In this document: positions 23,177 through 30,813 of the stretch, in pieces
Position numbering within the stretch: the stretch's first letter is position 1
How the letters are laid out: each line of letters begins with the position of its first letter
Source: Planctomycetota bacterium
GTDB lineage: Bacteria > Planctomycetota > UBA1135
Assembly: GCA_022447335.1 (NCBI GenBank)
Contig: JAKVCF010000003.1
Coordinates: forward strand, 1-37,296
Direction: 5' to 3'
Length of the DNA: 37,296 bases
Notes under the pieces: generated by a model
The model's input: the letters and a program-made list of their open reading frames with translations, nothing else
The model's database searches: none
What the model was told of the DNA's origin: nothing
Position numbers and translations under genes: made by a program

Positions 23177-24139
23177 ATGACCCGCAACAACCCCCGCAAG
23201 AGGCGAGCGAATCGCCGCAAGCCAGGCCATCACGGTCGCGGTGCGCCCAAGGTTAGCCGAGCTGAGCGCCGCAATGCGCATGGCCTTGTGGCCTCTACCG
23301 ACTCACCTGAGTCGGGCGTACTCGACCAAAGGGGGGTCAGGTTGAATCGTTGGCTCGCCGAGCGGGGGGTAGATTCGCGTCGCAAGTGTGATGCACTAGT
23401 CCAGGGGGGCTCCGTCGAAGTCAACGGAGAAATTCGCCTCGACCCTGGCTATCGCGTGCAGCCCGGCGACGAGATCCGGGTGGACGGCCAGCCCGTGCGC
23501 GAGGTGCGCCGCCTCTATTACCTCTTCTATAAGCCTCGTGGCGTGCTTTGCACTGCTGACAAGCGTGAGACCCGTCCGAGGGTCGGTGATCTAGTCGATC
23601 ACTTGGTGCCGTCGCGCGTGTATCCGGCTGGCCGTCTGGACGAGGATAGTGAGGGGTTGCTGCTGCTCACAAATGATGGCGACTTTGCTCACATGATGAT
23701 GCACCCTTCTTTTGGGGTTCCGAAGACCTATGTGGTTTTCACGCCAATGATTGTGCGTCAGCAAGATCTGGAAGCGCTGCGTGCCGGCGCCTGGATCGAT
23801 GGTCAGAAAGTCGTGCCCGAGCGCGTGCGTATCGTGCGTCGCACTAAGGCGGGAGCTTCGCTTGAAATCGTGTTGCGCGAAGGGCGTAACCGCGAGGTGC
23901 GTCGCCTGCTCGCACGCCATGGATTTGGCGTGAAGCGACTTAAACGCGTGCGCATCGGCGACCTTGGAGTCAAGGGTGTACGACGCGGTGGCCTGCGACC
24001 GTTAACGCGTACTGAGCGCGACCGATTGGTCGCGGTGGCTCGTGACGAACGCGCGATCGAGGGAGATGTAGTTTTCTCCGAATCCTCCATTTCTGCTTCC
24101 CGCTCTCGCCGTGCTCCAATACGAAAACGTCGTTCGTGA
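23177..24139 (+). CDS. RsuA/RluB-family pseudouridine synthase
   Basis: The ATG at 23177 was chosen because a TACACT box lies just upstream and the first residues form the basic tail usual for the family. The product is 320 residues: a Lys/Arg-rich N-terminus (1-30), an S4 RNA-binding domain (VRLNRWLAERGVDSRRKCD), the synthase core YYLFYKPRGVLCT, catalytic Asp in AGRLDEDSEGLLLLTNDG, and the REGRNREVRRL motif. These enzymes isomerise a specific uridine in 23S (RluB/E/F) or 16S (RsuA) rRNA. Domain content suggests RluB, but the target cannot be fixed from sequence. The end overlaps the HD-protein gene by 29 bases. Confidence 0.92.
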   Translation: MTRNNPRKRRANRRKPGHHGRGAPKVSRAERRNAHGLVASTDSPESGVLDQRGVRLNRWLAERGVDSRRKCDALVQGGSVEVNGEIRLDPGYRVQPGDEIRVDGQPVREVRRLYYLFYKPRGVLCTADKRETRPRVGDLVDHLVPSRVYPAGRLDEDSEGLLLLTNDGDFAHMMMHPSFGVPKTYVVFTPMIVRQQDLEALRAGAWIDGQKVVPERVRIVRRTKAGASLEIVLREGRNREVRRLLARHGFGVKRLKRVRIGDLGVKGVRRGGLRPLTRTERDRLVAVARDERAIEGDVVFSESSISASRSRRAPIRKRRS

Positions 24140-25529
24140 TCCCGTCCACGGGGATATTCCGCTGACCCGTGAAGAGCTCGGGCTGCTTGATACAACCGAG
24201 ATGCAGCGCTTGCGCCATGTGCGCCAACTGGGCGCGGCCTACTTGGTATATCCGGGCGCGCAGCATTCACGCTTCGAGCACTCGATTGGCACGGCTCATC
24301 TAACTTCTCGCATGGTGCGCGAAATCAACACCGTGCGGGATCGTGAAGGCGGCGGTCGTTTTGGTGGTTTCGATCAGCATGAACTGCGCATCGTGCGCCT
24401 TGCGGCGCTGGTGCACGATTCGACTCATCTACCTTTCGGGCATAACATCGAGGATCAGACAGGGTTGCTCCCGCGGCATGACAACGCCGAGCGTTTTGAG
24501 GCTATGTTCGGGGATGACACTGGCCTGGGGCGTGCGTTGGCGCAGACTGGAGTGCGCAACGAGGTGCTAGCCATCTTGGCGCCTAGCAGTTCGCCGCGGG
24601 CATCCGAAGTTCCGGCGTACTGGCGCGGCCTCGTCAGCGGAACCATCGATGCCGATATGCTCGACTATCTCGCGCGTGACGCGATGTTCACTGGGCTACA
24701 CCTCGGCTACGATCCACGCATATTCAATATGTTCCGGGTTGATCGGCGTACGCAACAGCTTTACGTCGACTTAGGTCGGAAAGGTTATCTCAAAGAAGCG
24801 CTGCTCAGTGAAATTCTGCGCTGCCTTGAGGCGCGTTACTACTTCAGCGAGCGGGTTTACTATCACCACGCCAAGATTGCGGCAGGTGCTCTGGTGGCGA
24901 AGGCGGTGGAGATCGCGCTGCTGGACGGTGCCATTGATTTCGCACAACTCCAGCGCAGCACCGATGCTGGCATGATTGATTTGCTCGATCGCGCGCAGGT
25001 ATCTGATCCAGATGCGGCAGCGCGATTGCGCGTCTATGTCGATGCCTTGCGTTCACGCAAGATTCCTAAGCGCGCCGCGGTGTACCCGGTGTATGCGAAT
25101 CGCAAAGCACAGGAAGATCTAATCGCCCGCTTTTTCGGCGCCGGTACGGCGGAAGCTCGCCGTGAAGCTGAGCGGCAGCTTGGGTCCGAATTAAAGCGGG
25201 CTACCGGTCACGAAGTGCCAGTTTTGCTTTATTGTCCGGCCGCCAAGATGCAGCTCAAGCAGGCGCGCATGCTTGTGCGTTGGCCCGGCGAGTCGGATCT
25301 CGCGCCACTTAATGACTTTGCGGAGCAGGTGCCACGCCTTGCCGACTTGGAACAGTCGTATCAGCGTATGTGGAAGTTTTACGTGCTGGCTTTGACTAGG
25401 GATGAAGAGGTGTTGCGCAAGTTGGGTGAGATCGCCGCCACGTTCTTCCCAGGAACGACCAACGTACTGACACCGGGGCGATCGGAATCCGACAGTCTTT
25501 TGCTCGGCAACTCAGGCGGCGCGGAGTAA
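24111..25529 (+). CDS. SAMHD1-like HD-domain phosphohydrolase
   Basis: The product is 472 residues, started by GTG at 24111 inside the end of the pseudouridine synthase gene. The start VVRDPVHGDIPLT and the metal site RFEHSIGTAHL (His57), VHDSTHLPFGH (His102, Asp103) and TIDADMLDYLARDA (Asp182) match the YdhJ/SAMHD1 branch of HD hydrolases. Relatives hydrolyse dNTPs or other nucleotides. The C-terminal 130 residues, including VLLYCPAAKMQLKQARMLVR, are a helical extension also found in the family. The TAA at its end shows that TAA works as a stop codon in this organism. A role in nucleotide pools or phage defence is possible but not shown. Confidence 0.88.
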   Translation: MLQYENVVRDPVHGDIPLTREELGLLDTTEMQRLRHVRQLGAAYLVYPGAQHSRFEHSIGTAHLTSRMVREINTVRDREGGGRFGGFDQHELRIVRLAALVHDSTHLPFGHNIEDQTGLLPRHDNAERFEAMFGDDTGLGRALAQTGVRNEVLAILAPSSSPRASEVPAYWRGLVSGTIDADMLDYLARDAMFTGLHLGYDPRIFNMFRVDRRTQQLYVDLGRKGYLKEALLSEILRCLEARYYFSERVYYHHAKIAAGALVAKAVEIALLDGAIDFAQLQRSTDAGMIDLLDRAQVSDPDAAARLRVYVDALRSRKIPKRAAVYPVYANRKAQEDLIARFFGAGTAEARREAERQLGSELKRATGHEVPVLLYCPAAKMQLKQARMLVRWPGESDLAPLNDFAEQVPRLADLEQSYQRMWKFYVLALTRDEEVLRKLGEIAATFFPGTTNVLTPGRSESDSLLLGNSGGAE

Positions 25530-25571
25530 TTGTCTTTCAAGGCCTTACCGCTGGAGCTCGATGAAGCTGGA

Positions 25572-25754
25572 CTACCAGCCGAGGACGGCAGGGACGGATG
25601 AAGCCGCGCCTACGAGTAATAAGAAGGTGAGCGCTGAAGCCAGAAGAGCGAAAAACACCAGGAGATAGCTTCCGACCGAGAGAGTCTTCATGGCACCCAA
25701 GATCCTGAACAACTTGAAGCAGACAAGGGCGTTGGCCAGCATGATCAAAGCCAC
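25572..25754 (-). CDS. Small two-helix membrane protein, uncertain
   Basis: This 60-codon frame lies in the 320-base gap between the HD-protein and CNNM genes. It starts with GTG (complement of 25752-25754), with AAGGGGG nine bases upstream as a possible Shine-Dalgarno; an ATG at 25742 is an alternative start. The peptide is almost wholly hydrophobic, with predicted helices at about 2-20 and 25-52 (for example SYLLVFFALLASALTFLLLV). It lies 95 bases after the CNNM gene on the same strand. I know no family for it. A GC-rich hairpin (GGCCCC with GGGGCC) lies just upstream. Confidence 0.4.
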   Translation of the reverse strand: MALIMLANALVCFKLFRILGAMKTLSVGSYLLVFFALLASALTFLLLVGAASSVPAVLGW

Positions 25755-25849
25755 TAGTGGGGCCCCCTTGAGCTCATGGGGCCGATGCTAGGCCTGCGAG
25801 CCGGTAGGCCGCCCCGAGTTGCCCGCTCTTCTCTGCAGGCTCTTCTGTA

Positions 25850-26872
25850 TTAGCGGTCACGGTGCTGCTGGCGCGCGTGCGCTTGCATATCGACGACTTG
25901 ATCGTGCTCATCGACGATTTCCTCGCCAAGTAGAGCTTCCATCACATCTTCGAGTGTGACGATGCCTTCGAATCCTCCATATTCGTCCACGACTGCGACC
26001 ATGTGCTTGCGGTCGCGTAGGAAGACACGCATAAGGGCGTGACCCGGCATGGTTTCGGGTACATGTCGGATTGGATGTAGAACTTCGGAGAGCTGCTTTT
26101 CTTGTTCGCCGCGAATAACATGCTCCAGTAGCTCGCGCCGATAAACCATGCCGACAACTTCGTCGGATCCCGATTGCTCTACCACTGGCACGCGGCTGTG
26201 TACCTCATCCATCTGTGCCGTAGTTGCTTCGCCAATCGTGATGTTGAACGGTAGTGAGTTCACTACCGGTCGTGGCGTACGCAGCGAACCGGCTGTGGTC
26301 TGGTCAAGCCGCAGAGCATTCTTAACCCATTCATGCTCTTCGGTGCGCACTTTGCCTTGCTTGGCCGCCATGCGCGCAAAGACAAGAATCTCCTCCTCGC
26401 TTGGCCCGTGTTGCGGTTGTCCGCCGGTCATCTTGCGCATTGCCCATCGCGCGGGGCGCGCAATCGGAAGTGATACCCAAACCATTAGTTGCAGCGGCCA
26501 GGCAATTCGGGGCCCGATAGCCTGTGCGAATCGGAAGCCGACACTCTTCGGCACGATCTCAGTCAACGCTAGGACTAGGAAAGTAAAGATAGCCGCAAAG
26601 ATGCCAAAAGCTTCGTCACCAAAATCTTCGGCGACTAGAGCGCCACACCAAGCGGCACCCACGGTGTGAGCGATGGTGTTGACCGTAAGAATCGCCGCGA
26701 TCGATTCTTCGGCATCGAGGCGTAGCCGTGCGAGTCGCTTTGCTCCGCGCACCCCATTACGCTTCAGAAGTTCCAGCTGCGTTGGACTAACGGCATAGAG
26801 CGCCGCTTCGAAAAGCGAGCAGAGGAAGGAGGTCGCTAGGGTTAGCGACGCGATCAGAATGATGAGGCCCAA
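25850..26872 (-). CDS. CNNM/CorC-type transporter (DUF21 plus CBS pair)
   Basis: The product is 340 residues. A DUF21 membrane domain with hydrophobic segments at about 1-25, 60-85, 90-110 and 125-150 carries SLFEAALYAVSPTQLELLK and LALTEIVPKSVG, both family hallmarks. Two CBS domains follow (VHSRVPVVEQSGSDEVVGMV and MVAVVDEYGGFEGIVTLEDV). Relatives move Mg2+ or Co2+ or regulate such transport, and older names call them hemolysins. The C-terminal CorC_HlyC domain seems absent: the protein ends soon after the second CBS domain. The start is TTG at 26872, one base after the stop of the 86-residue gene, so the two form an operon. Confidence 0.9.
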   Translation of the reverse strand: MGLIILIASLTLATSFLCSLFEAALYAVSPTQLELLKRNGVRGAKRLARLRLDAEESIAAILTVNTIAHTVGAAWCGALVAEDFGDEAFGIFAAIFTFLVLALTEIVPKSVGFRFAQAIGPRIAWPLQLMVWVSLPIARPARWAMRKMTGGQPQHGPSEEEILVFARMAAKQGKVRTEEHEWVKNALRLDQTTAGSLRTPRPVVNSLPFNITIGEATTAQMDEVHSRVPVVEQSGSDEVVGMVYRRELLEHVIRGEQEKQLSEVLHPIRHVPETMPGHALMRVFLRDRKHMVAVVDEYGGFEGIVTLEDVMEALLGEEIVDEHDQVVDMQAHARQQHRDR

Positions 26873-26873
26873 C

Positions 26874-27134
26874 TCAGCTCGGTTTGGCGAGGTCCGAAAT
26901 CACCACGATCTCATGATAGCCGGTCCAGCGCGCGGTTGGCGCGATCACCCCGTCTTCGGCTTGTGCCGCCGCAGCCAATGCCTGAGCGTTGCCATTTTTT
27001 TCTCTACGGGTCACAGCGATTTCACTCGCATCGCAAGAGAGGTCGACGCCTTGCGAGATATGCTCACAGACTGCCTTATGCGGTGTCTGGGCTCCTGAGG
27101 CGGGAGTGGACTTAAAGTGGCCGGGGGCTGCCAA
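26874..27134 (-). CDS. Unknown 86-residue protein upstream of the CNNM gene
   Basis: I do not recognise this protein. It starts with TTG at 27134, exactly six bases after a TAGAAT box on the minus strand, and stops one base before the CNNM start, which makes it a plausible first gene of that operon. It is soluble, with two Cys (KAVCEHI, DLSCDAS), no hydrophobic helix and an end reading GYHEIVVISDLAKPS. Start choice and reality rest on the promoter-like box and the tight spacing; there is no homology evidence. An alternative is that the transcript simply has a 260-base leader to the CNNM gene. Confidence 0.5.
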   Translation of the reverse strand: MAAPGHFKSTPASGAQTPHKAVCEHISQGVDLSCDASEIAVTRREKNGNAQALAAAAQAEDGVIAPTARWTGYHEIVVISDLAKPS

Positions 27135-27140
27135 GCCGGA

Positions 27141-27146
27141 ATTCTA
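27141..27146 (-). promoter_or_regulatory. Candidate -10 box for the 86-residue gene and CNNM operon
   Basis: TAGAAT on the minus strand, six bases before the TTG at 27134. The divergent 27184 gene does not share a matching hexamer here. Confidence 0.45.
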
Positions 27147-27183
27147 GGCAAGTTTTCGCCGCGAACCCAAAATCGATGAGCCA

Positions 27184-29208
27184 ATGTTGCAACGCCTGCG
27201 AGCTTTTCTGACCAGCCGCCGCCTGCTGATTGCCCTGACCGTGCTGGTTGGGGTTCTCGGTGTTGGCTACCTGCTGTTCGCGAGCTTCGTTTTCGATCCG
27301 TTAGAGGACTCGCTCGAAGATACCGCCAGCATTGTGCCACGCGATGTCGAGTACTTTTTCCGCTGGCAGGACGCTGGCGCTAGTTTCGCTAACTTCCCCG
27401 AACCTGCGGTTTGGTCGGAGCTTAAGGCGACAGAGGTTTATGACGAGATCGAGGCTGGGGGAGGGTTGGATCTCTGGTCCGATCGAACGGGGCTAGGTGA
27501 ATTGTTCGGCCAGGTTGGCGACATGACCGGTGTGGTTCCGGCCGGACTCAGCCTCAAGAACGACTTTCTGCGCGAAGTAGCCTTTACCGGCAAGGGTGAG
27601 CCCAGCTTGGGGGCCAACTTTGATGGCATGTTGATGCTACGTGTCAGCTTCAAGGTTAAGGCGGGCGTGGCCATGCTCAATTTCGGCTTTGTGCGCGATA
27701 AGTTGCCCGAGGACCTGGGCATTGTCAAAGAGGGTGACTATTACCGGTTGCCTGGGTTCTTCGAAGGAAATGATGCTTTTTTGACCCGCAGCCGTGACAT
27801 CGTGTTGCTGGCAAGTAGTGCAGAGTGGCTCGACCAGGCCATGGACCTACAGCTCAAGGGTGGCGAAGATTCGTTGGCTTTCGCGTCGGTCTTTCACGAC
27901 AACGTGACGGCCTTTCTTGGTGAAGCGGATCAGCCGGTCGAGGTTTTTATGCGCTGGGAGCGGCTGCGTGGCGCCATGCCAAGTTTCCCGCCGCAAGGGG
28001 GTGACTCAGGCTTTATTGCCAACGCATTCTCGGCCTTCTTTACGACCGACTTACTGCGCATTGCCTCTGGGTACTGGTTGCCGGGTAAGCGATTTCAAGT
28101 GCGCCTGTCTGGTGATGTCGATTCAAGTCGCGCGACCAGTGAGTTCCAGAAGAACTGGCTCGAGTCGTCTTCAGTATCAGTCAACCACATTCGCGATTTC
28201 GCCGGGGTTGTCCCTGCAGACAGCTTCTTCTTTTCTGGATTTGCCGGACGCACTGACGAGGTGCTGATCGAGATTGAGGGCGCACTTGATTCGGAGACGC
28301 GCCGTCTACTCGATGAGATTGCTACTGGAACTGGTCGTTACAACGGCATGGTCGACCTACTGAGGGCAGTTTCGGTGCACTTTCAGCCGGGTATTTTCAT
28401 CGCAATGCGCCGTAACGATTACGCGGAGAAGGTGGGCGAGAACAAGATTGAGCATGACGACACGCCTGTTCCTGCGATTGCGATTCTGGCCCGTGCCACC
28501 GGAGGCAGCTCTTACGAGGATCTGCAGGCCATGATCGCGCGCGATATGCAGCGCCTCGTCGGCGGCGAAGTTCGACAGTGGAATCTTCCACTTGCCGGCG
28601 GCGCGAATGGCAAGTCGTTCAGCTCTCCCGCGATCCCGGGCACTGGTGAGATTATTCTGGCAGAGATCCCCGCGCTTAAGGCCGTCATGGTCTGTAATCA
28701 TTGGGACTACGCAACCAATATTTCGCAACTGGCGATGACTTCAACTGCGGGTGACCGCAAAAAGGAGAAGCTGTCGAGTAGCGATTCATTCCGCTCGGCA
28801 ATCGATTCGGTTGATGGAGGCGCCAGCCTTTTCGCCTGGCTTGAGCCCTCGGAAGCGCGTCCGTGGTTGGATTTGGTCGCCGAAGACTTTGCAGTGGCAC
28901 GCTTTCGTGACGTCATGGACCAGAAGTACATCTCAGAGCGCCCGACGATCGAGCGCCGTCTTAAGCAAGAGATGTTTGGCGCGGAAGGTCGTTTGAATGG
29001 TAACCAGCAGCGTCAGCTCAACGATGCAGTCGACCAAGCCATGGAAGGGCTTGATATCGGAGAGCGTGCTCGTCAGGTGTCAGCGTTCCAGGCCGAGTTT
29101 CAGCAGGGCTTGCTGCCGCTGCAGTGGATGGATTGGGCAGCATTGATGCTCAAAGCTAATCGCAGAAAGGCATCGATCGTAATGGATGGCGCGCTCCAAC
29201 TGGACTGA
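27184..29208 (+). CDS. Large single-pass membrane-anchored protein of unknown function
   Basis: The product is 674 residues. A hydrophobic helix at about 13-34 (LLIALTVLVGVLGVGYLLFAS) with a basic front suggests an N-terminal anchor and an extracytoplasmic body. The body opens IVPRDVEYFFRWQDAGAS and is otherwise mixed alpha/beta without recognisable motifs. It loosely recalls DUF3352-type proteins, in which an exported domain begins with a Pro-Ala/Arg-Asp segment; this is a weak impression. No enzyme residues stand out. No terminator was recognised before the tRNA promoter at 29231. Start: ATG at 27184; an ATG at 27176 is out of frame. Confidence 0.75.
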   Translation: MLQRLRAFLTSRRLLIALTVLVGVLGVGYLLFASFVFDPLEDSLEDTASIVPRDVEYFFRWQDAGASFANFPEPAVWSELKATEVYDEIEAGGGLDLWSDRTGLGELFGQVGDMTGVVPAGLSLKNDFLREVAFTGKGEPSLGANFDGMLMLRVSFKVKAGVAMLNFGFVRDKLPEDLGIVKEGDYYRLPGFFEGNDAFLTRSRDIVLLASSAEWLDQAMDLQLKGGEDSLAFASVFHDNVTAFLGEADQPVEVFMRWERLRGAMPSFPPQGGDSGFIANAFSAFFTTDLLRIASGYWLPGKRFQVRLSGDVDSSRATSEFQKNWLESSSVSVNHIRDFAGVVPADSFFFSGFAGRTDEVLIEIEGALDSETRRLLDEIATGTGRYNGMVDLLRAVSVHFQPGIFIAMRRNDYAEKVGENKIEHDDTPVPAIAILARATGGSSYEDLQAMIARDMQRLVGGEVRQWNLPLAGGANGKSFSSPAIPGTGEIILAEIPALKAVMVCNHWDYATNISQLAMTSTAGDRKKEKLSSSDSFRSAIDSVDGGASLFAWLEPSEARPWLDLVAEDFAVARFRDVMDQKYISERPTIERRLKQEMFGAEGRLNGNQQRQLNDAVDQAMEGLDIGERARQVSAFQAEFQQGLLPLQWMDWAALMLKANRRKASIVMDGALQLD

Positions 29209-29230
29209 CCCTATCCGGGCTGGATCCGCA

Positions 29231-29258
29231 TTGACGGAGGCTGGATCGCCGCTAGAAT
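29231..29258 (+). promoter_or_regulatory. Sigma-70-type promoter of the tRNA-Leu gene
   Basis: TTGACG (29231-29236), a 16-base spacer and TAGAAT (29253-29258), placing the start of transcription about eight bases before the mature tRNA. It is the best two-box promoter in the window. Confidence 0.75.
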
Positions 29259-29272
29259 CTTCGATCCATCCT

Positions 29273-29361
29273 GCCGGGATGGCGGAATTGGTAGACGCGC
29301 ATGGTTGAGGGCCATGTTGAGGTAAAACTCAGTGCAGGTTCGACCCCTGTTCCCGGCACCA
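29273..29361 (+). tRNA. tRNA-Leu (anticodon GAG)
   Basis: Acceptor GCCGGGA (29273-29279) pairs with TCCCGGC (29351-29357), followed by A and an encoded CCA (29359-29361). The anticodon stem CATGG/CCATG encloses TTGAGGG, with GAG at positions 34-36, reading CUC and CUU. The long variable arm (TTGAG around GTAAAA with CTCAG) is typical of class II tRNA-Leu, and the T arm is GCAGG-TTCGACC-CCTGT. A TTGACG/TAGAAT promoter precedes it and a strong terminator follows. The encoded CCA is a bacterial feature. No integrated element is seen next to its 3' end. Confidence 0.97.
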
Positions 29362-29367
29362 GATCAC

Positions 29368-29397
29368 CGGGCCGTCCTTTGGGGCGGCCCGTTTTTT
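29368..29397 (+). terminator. Strong rho-independent terminator after tRNA-Leu
   Basis: CGGGCCG (29368-29374) pairs with CGGCCCG (29385-29391), the stem extended by three inner pairs around a TTTG loop, and followed by TTTTTT (29392-29397). Confidence 0.92.
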
Positions 29398-29440
29398 GTT
29401 CCGGGTTTTCTACCCGGTCGTTCTTCGGCCCCGACATCAA

Positions 29441-30328
29441 ATGCCTAGCCCCAAGTTGAGCCTTCAGACCACGACCTTGTGGGATTACCCTTCACAGCAC
29501 TATGGCAAGGGCGAACAGGGTAGTGCGGACTACCGTGGCGCGACGCCTTCTTGGGTGATTTGGAATCTACTTCAGCGTTACACCGGTGAGGATGATCGAG
29601 TTGTTGATCCGATGTGCGGTAGCGGTACTACCCTAGACGTATGCGCCGATACCGGGCGCGAGGGCATTGGGTTTGATCTTCAGCCTCACCACCCGCATGT
29701 GACCGAAAGTGATGCGCGTGATCTACCGTTGGAAGACGATTCGATCGACTTTTTCTTTTGCGATCCCCCCTACGGCCAGAACTTGAAGTATTCCGGTCGC
29801 AAAGAGTGCATCGGTGAGCTGGACGCACGTAGCCAAGCTTACTTCGATGCGATGAAGGAGGTTTTCGAGGAAGCATGGCGGGTACTCAAGCCTGGCAAGT
29901 GTGCCGCCTTTTACGTCTGCGATATTTGGACCCGCCAGATGATGGTGCCGCTCGGCACGCATTTCGTATTCATGCTCACCCAGATCTTTGAGATGGTGGA
30001 CCACATTGCGGTGGTTCGCGGCAATAAAGATCTCGACAAGGGCAACTATCACAAGGCGGCAGAAGAGACGAACTTCTATCTGCGCGGGTTCAATCACTTA
30101 ATTGTGGTGCGTAAGCCGGAGTGGGCCGCTGACGAAGGTGAGGCCGGCCGGCGCCCAAAGAGTAAGCGTGGACGCGCTGGTGGCGGCCCCAACAAGGGGC
30201 GCCGTGGCGGCAAGCCAAAGGGTGGGCGTGCAACGGATTTTGTCGAGCCGGAGCGCGCGCGCCGCAAGCCGCGGCCGGGCGGCAAGCGGCCGGGTGGTCG
30301 CCGTGGTGGCGGGCGAGGTAGGGGGTAA
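29441..30328 (+). CDS. DNA-methylase-like amino-methyltransferase with basic Arg/Gly-rich tail
   Basis: From the ATG at 29441 the product is 295 residues; the open frame upstream covers the tRNA terminator. A SAM site VVDPMCGSGTTLDVC near residue 60 precedes the amino-methylase motif FFCDPPYGQNLKYSGR. This order, SAM site before DPPY, differs from the N6/N4 beta class and resembles gamma-like DNA methylases or tRNA guanine-N2 methylases. The last 55 residues or so are a low-complexity Lys/Arg/Gly/Pro tail (KRGRAGGGPNKGRRGGK and GGRRGGGRGRG), likely nucleic-acid binding. No restriction enzyme gene is nearby, so it would be an orphan methylase if it acts on DNA. The tRNA terminator lies just upstream, so a separate promoter or read-through is needed. 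Confidence 0.8.
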   Translation: MPSPKLSLQTTTLWDYPSQHYGKGEQGSADYRGATPSWVIWNLLQRYTGEDDRVVDPMCGSGTTLDVCADTGREGIGFDLQPHHPHVTESDARDLPLEDDSIDFFFCDPPYGQNLKYSGRKECIGELDARSQAYFDAMKEVFEEAWRVLKPGKCAAFYVCDIWTRQMMVPLGTHFVFMLTQIFEMVDHIAVVRGNKDLDKGNYHKAAEETNFYLRGFNHLIVVRKPEWAADEGEAGRRPKSKRGRAGGGPNKGRRGGKPKGGRATDFVEPERARRKPRPGGKRPGGRRGGGRGRG

Positions 30329-30339
30329 TAGATTTACTA

Positions 30340-30367
30340 TTGCGCGGCAAAAAGTCGTGAGTATATT
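30340..30367 (+). promoter_or_regulatory. Candidate promoter of the 137-residue gene
   Basis: TTGCGC (30340-30345), a 16-base spacer and TATATT (30362-30367), 22 bases before the ATG at 30390. It lies right after the methylase stop codon. Confidence 0.55.
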
Positions 30368-30389
30368 GAGACAATGTCGCAATAAAGAG

Positions 30390-30803
30390 ATGCCGCACAC
30401 GCTTTCCGACATGCCCGACGAGCTGGTCACGACCCTCCTCGCCGCGAATTTTGACGCTGCTTCGCTCGCGAATCGGCTTGCGGATCATGGCGTGCGCGTA
30501 AGTGCAGAATCTCCGCATCTGTTCTCTTATGCACAGAAGCTGCTGCGCACTGAGCCTCAGTTAGCGAGTTCAATAAGCGCCTTCCTTGACCGCATGCATG
30601 CTGAGCGGATCACCGAGGTGCATTCTTCCGAACTAGATCTCTTGAGAGCTTGGGCCGTCTGTGCCGATTGGCGACGATGCCGCGACTTTGGTGGGGTGTT
30701 CTGGGCCTTCGCTCGCGACCCGCGGCCCGGAGTCCGCGTTTCGACGCGTCTACTTGTACAGCGCCTGTTGCAACACGCGTTACGTCCGGCCTGTCGCGGC
30801 TAG
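30390..30803 (+). CDS. Unknown 137-residue protein
   Basis: The ATG at 30390 follows a TTGCGC/TATATT promoter; the open frame that extends upstream shadows the methylase tail and is rejected. An ATG at 30374 ends after three codons. The protein is mostly helical, with DELVTTLLAANFDAASLANR and later RITEVHSSELDLLRAW, then a basic C-terminus (VSTRLLVQRLLQHALRPACRG). I see no known domain, no signal peptide and no membrane segment. The stop codon TAG at 30801 also begins the -10 of the next gene, so the pair may be partly coupled. Function unknown. Confidence 0.6.
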   Translation: MPHTLSDMPDELVTTLLAANFDAASLANRLADHGVRVSAESPHLFSYAQKLLRTEPQLASSISAFLDRMHAERITEVHSSELDLLRAWAVCADWRRCRDFGGVFWAFARDPRPGVRVSTRLLVQRLLQHALRPACRG

Positions 30804-30806
30804 AAT
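30801..30806 (+). promoter_or_regulatory. Candidate -10 box overlapping the stop codon of the 137-residue gene
   Basis: TAGAAT begins with the TAG stop at 30801 and ends seven bases before the amidohydrolase ATG at 30814. Confidence 0.45.
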
Positions 30807-30813
30807 TCGTTGC

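Noticed and set aside
23803..24270. 155-codon minus-strand frame across the pseudouridine synthase and HD genes
   Set aside because: Arg/Ser-rich shadow of two clear genes on the plus strand.
29273..29397. Integration site of a mobile element at the tRNA-Leu 3' end
   Set aside because: No integrase and no repeat of the tRNA 3' end was noticed in the flanking DNA.
30102..30389. N-terminal extension of the 137-residue protein
   Set aside because: It overlaps the methylase tail in another frame, and a promoter lies at 30340-30367.
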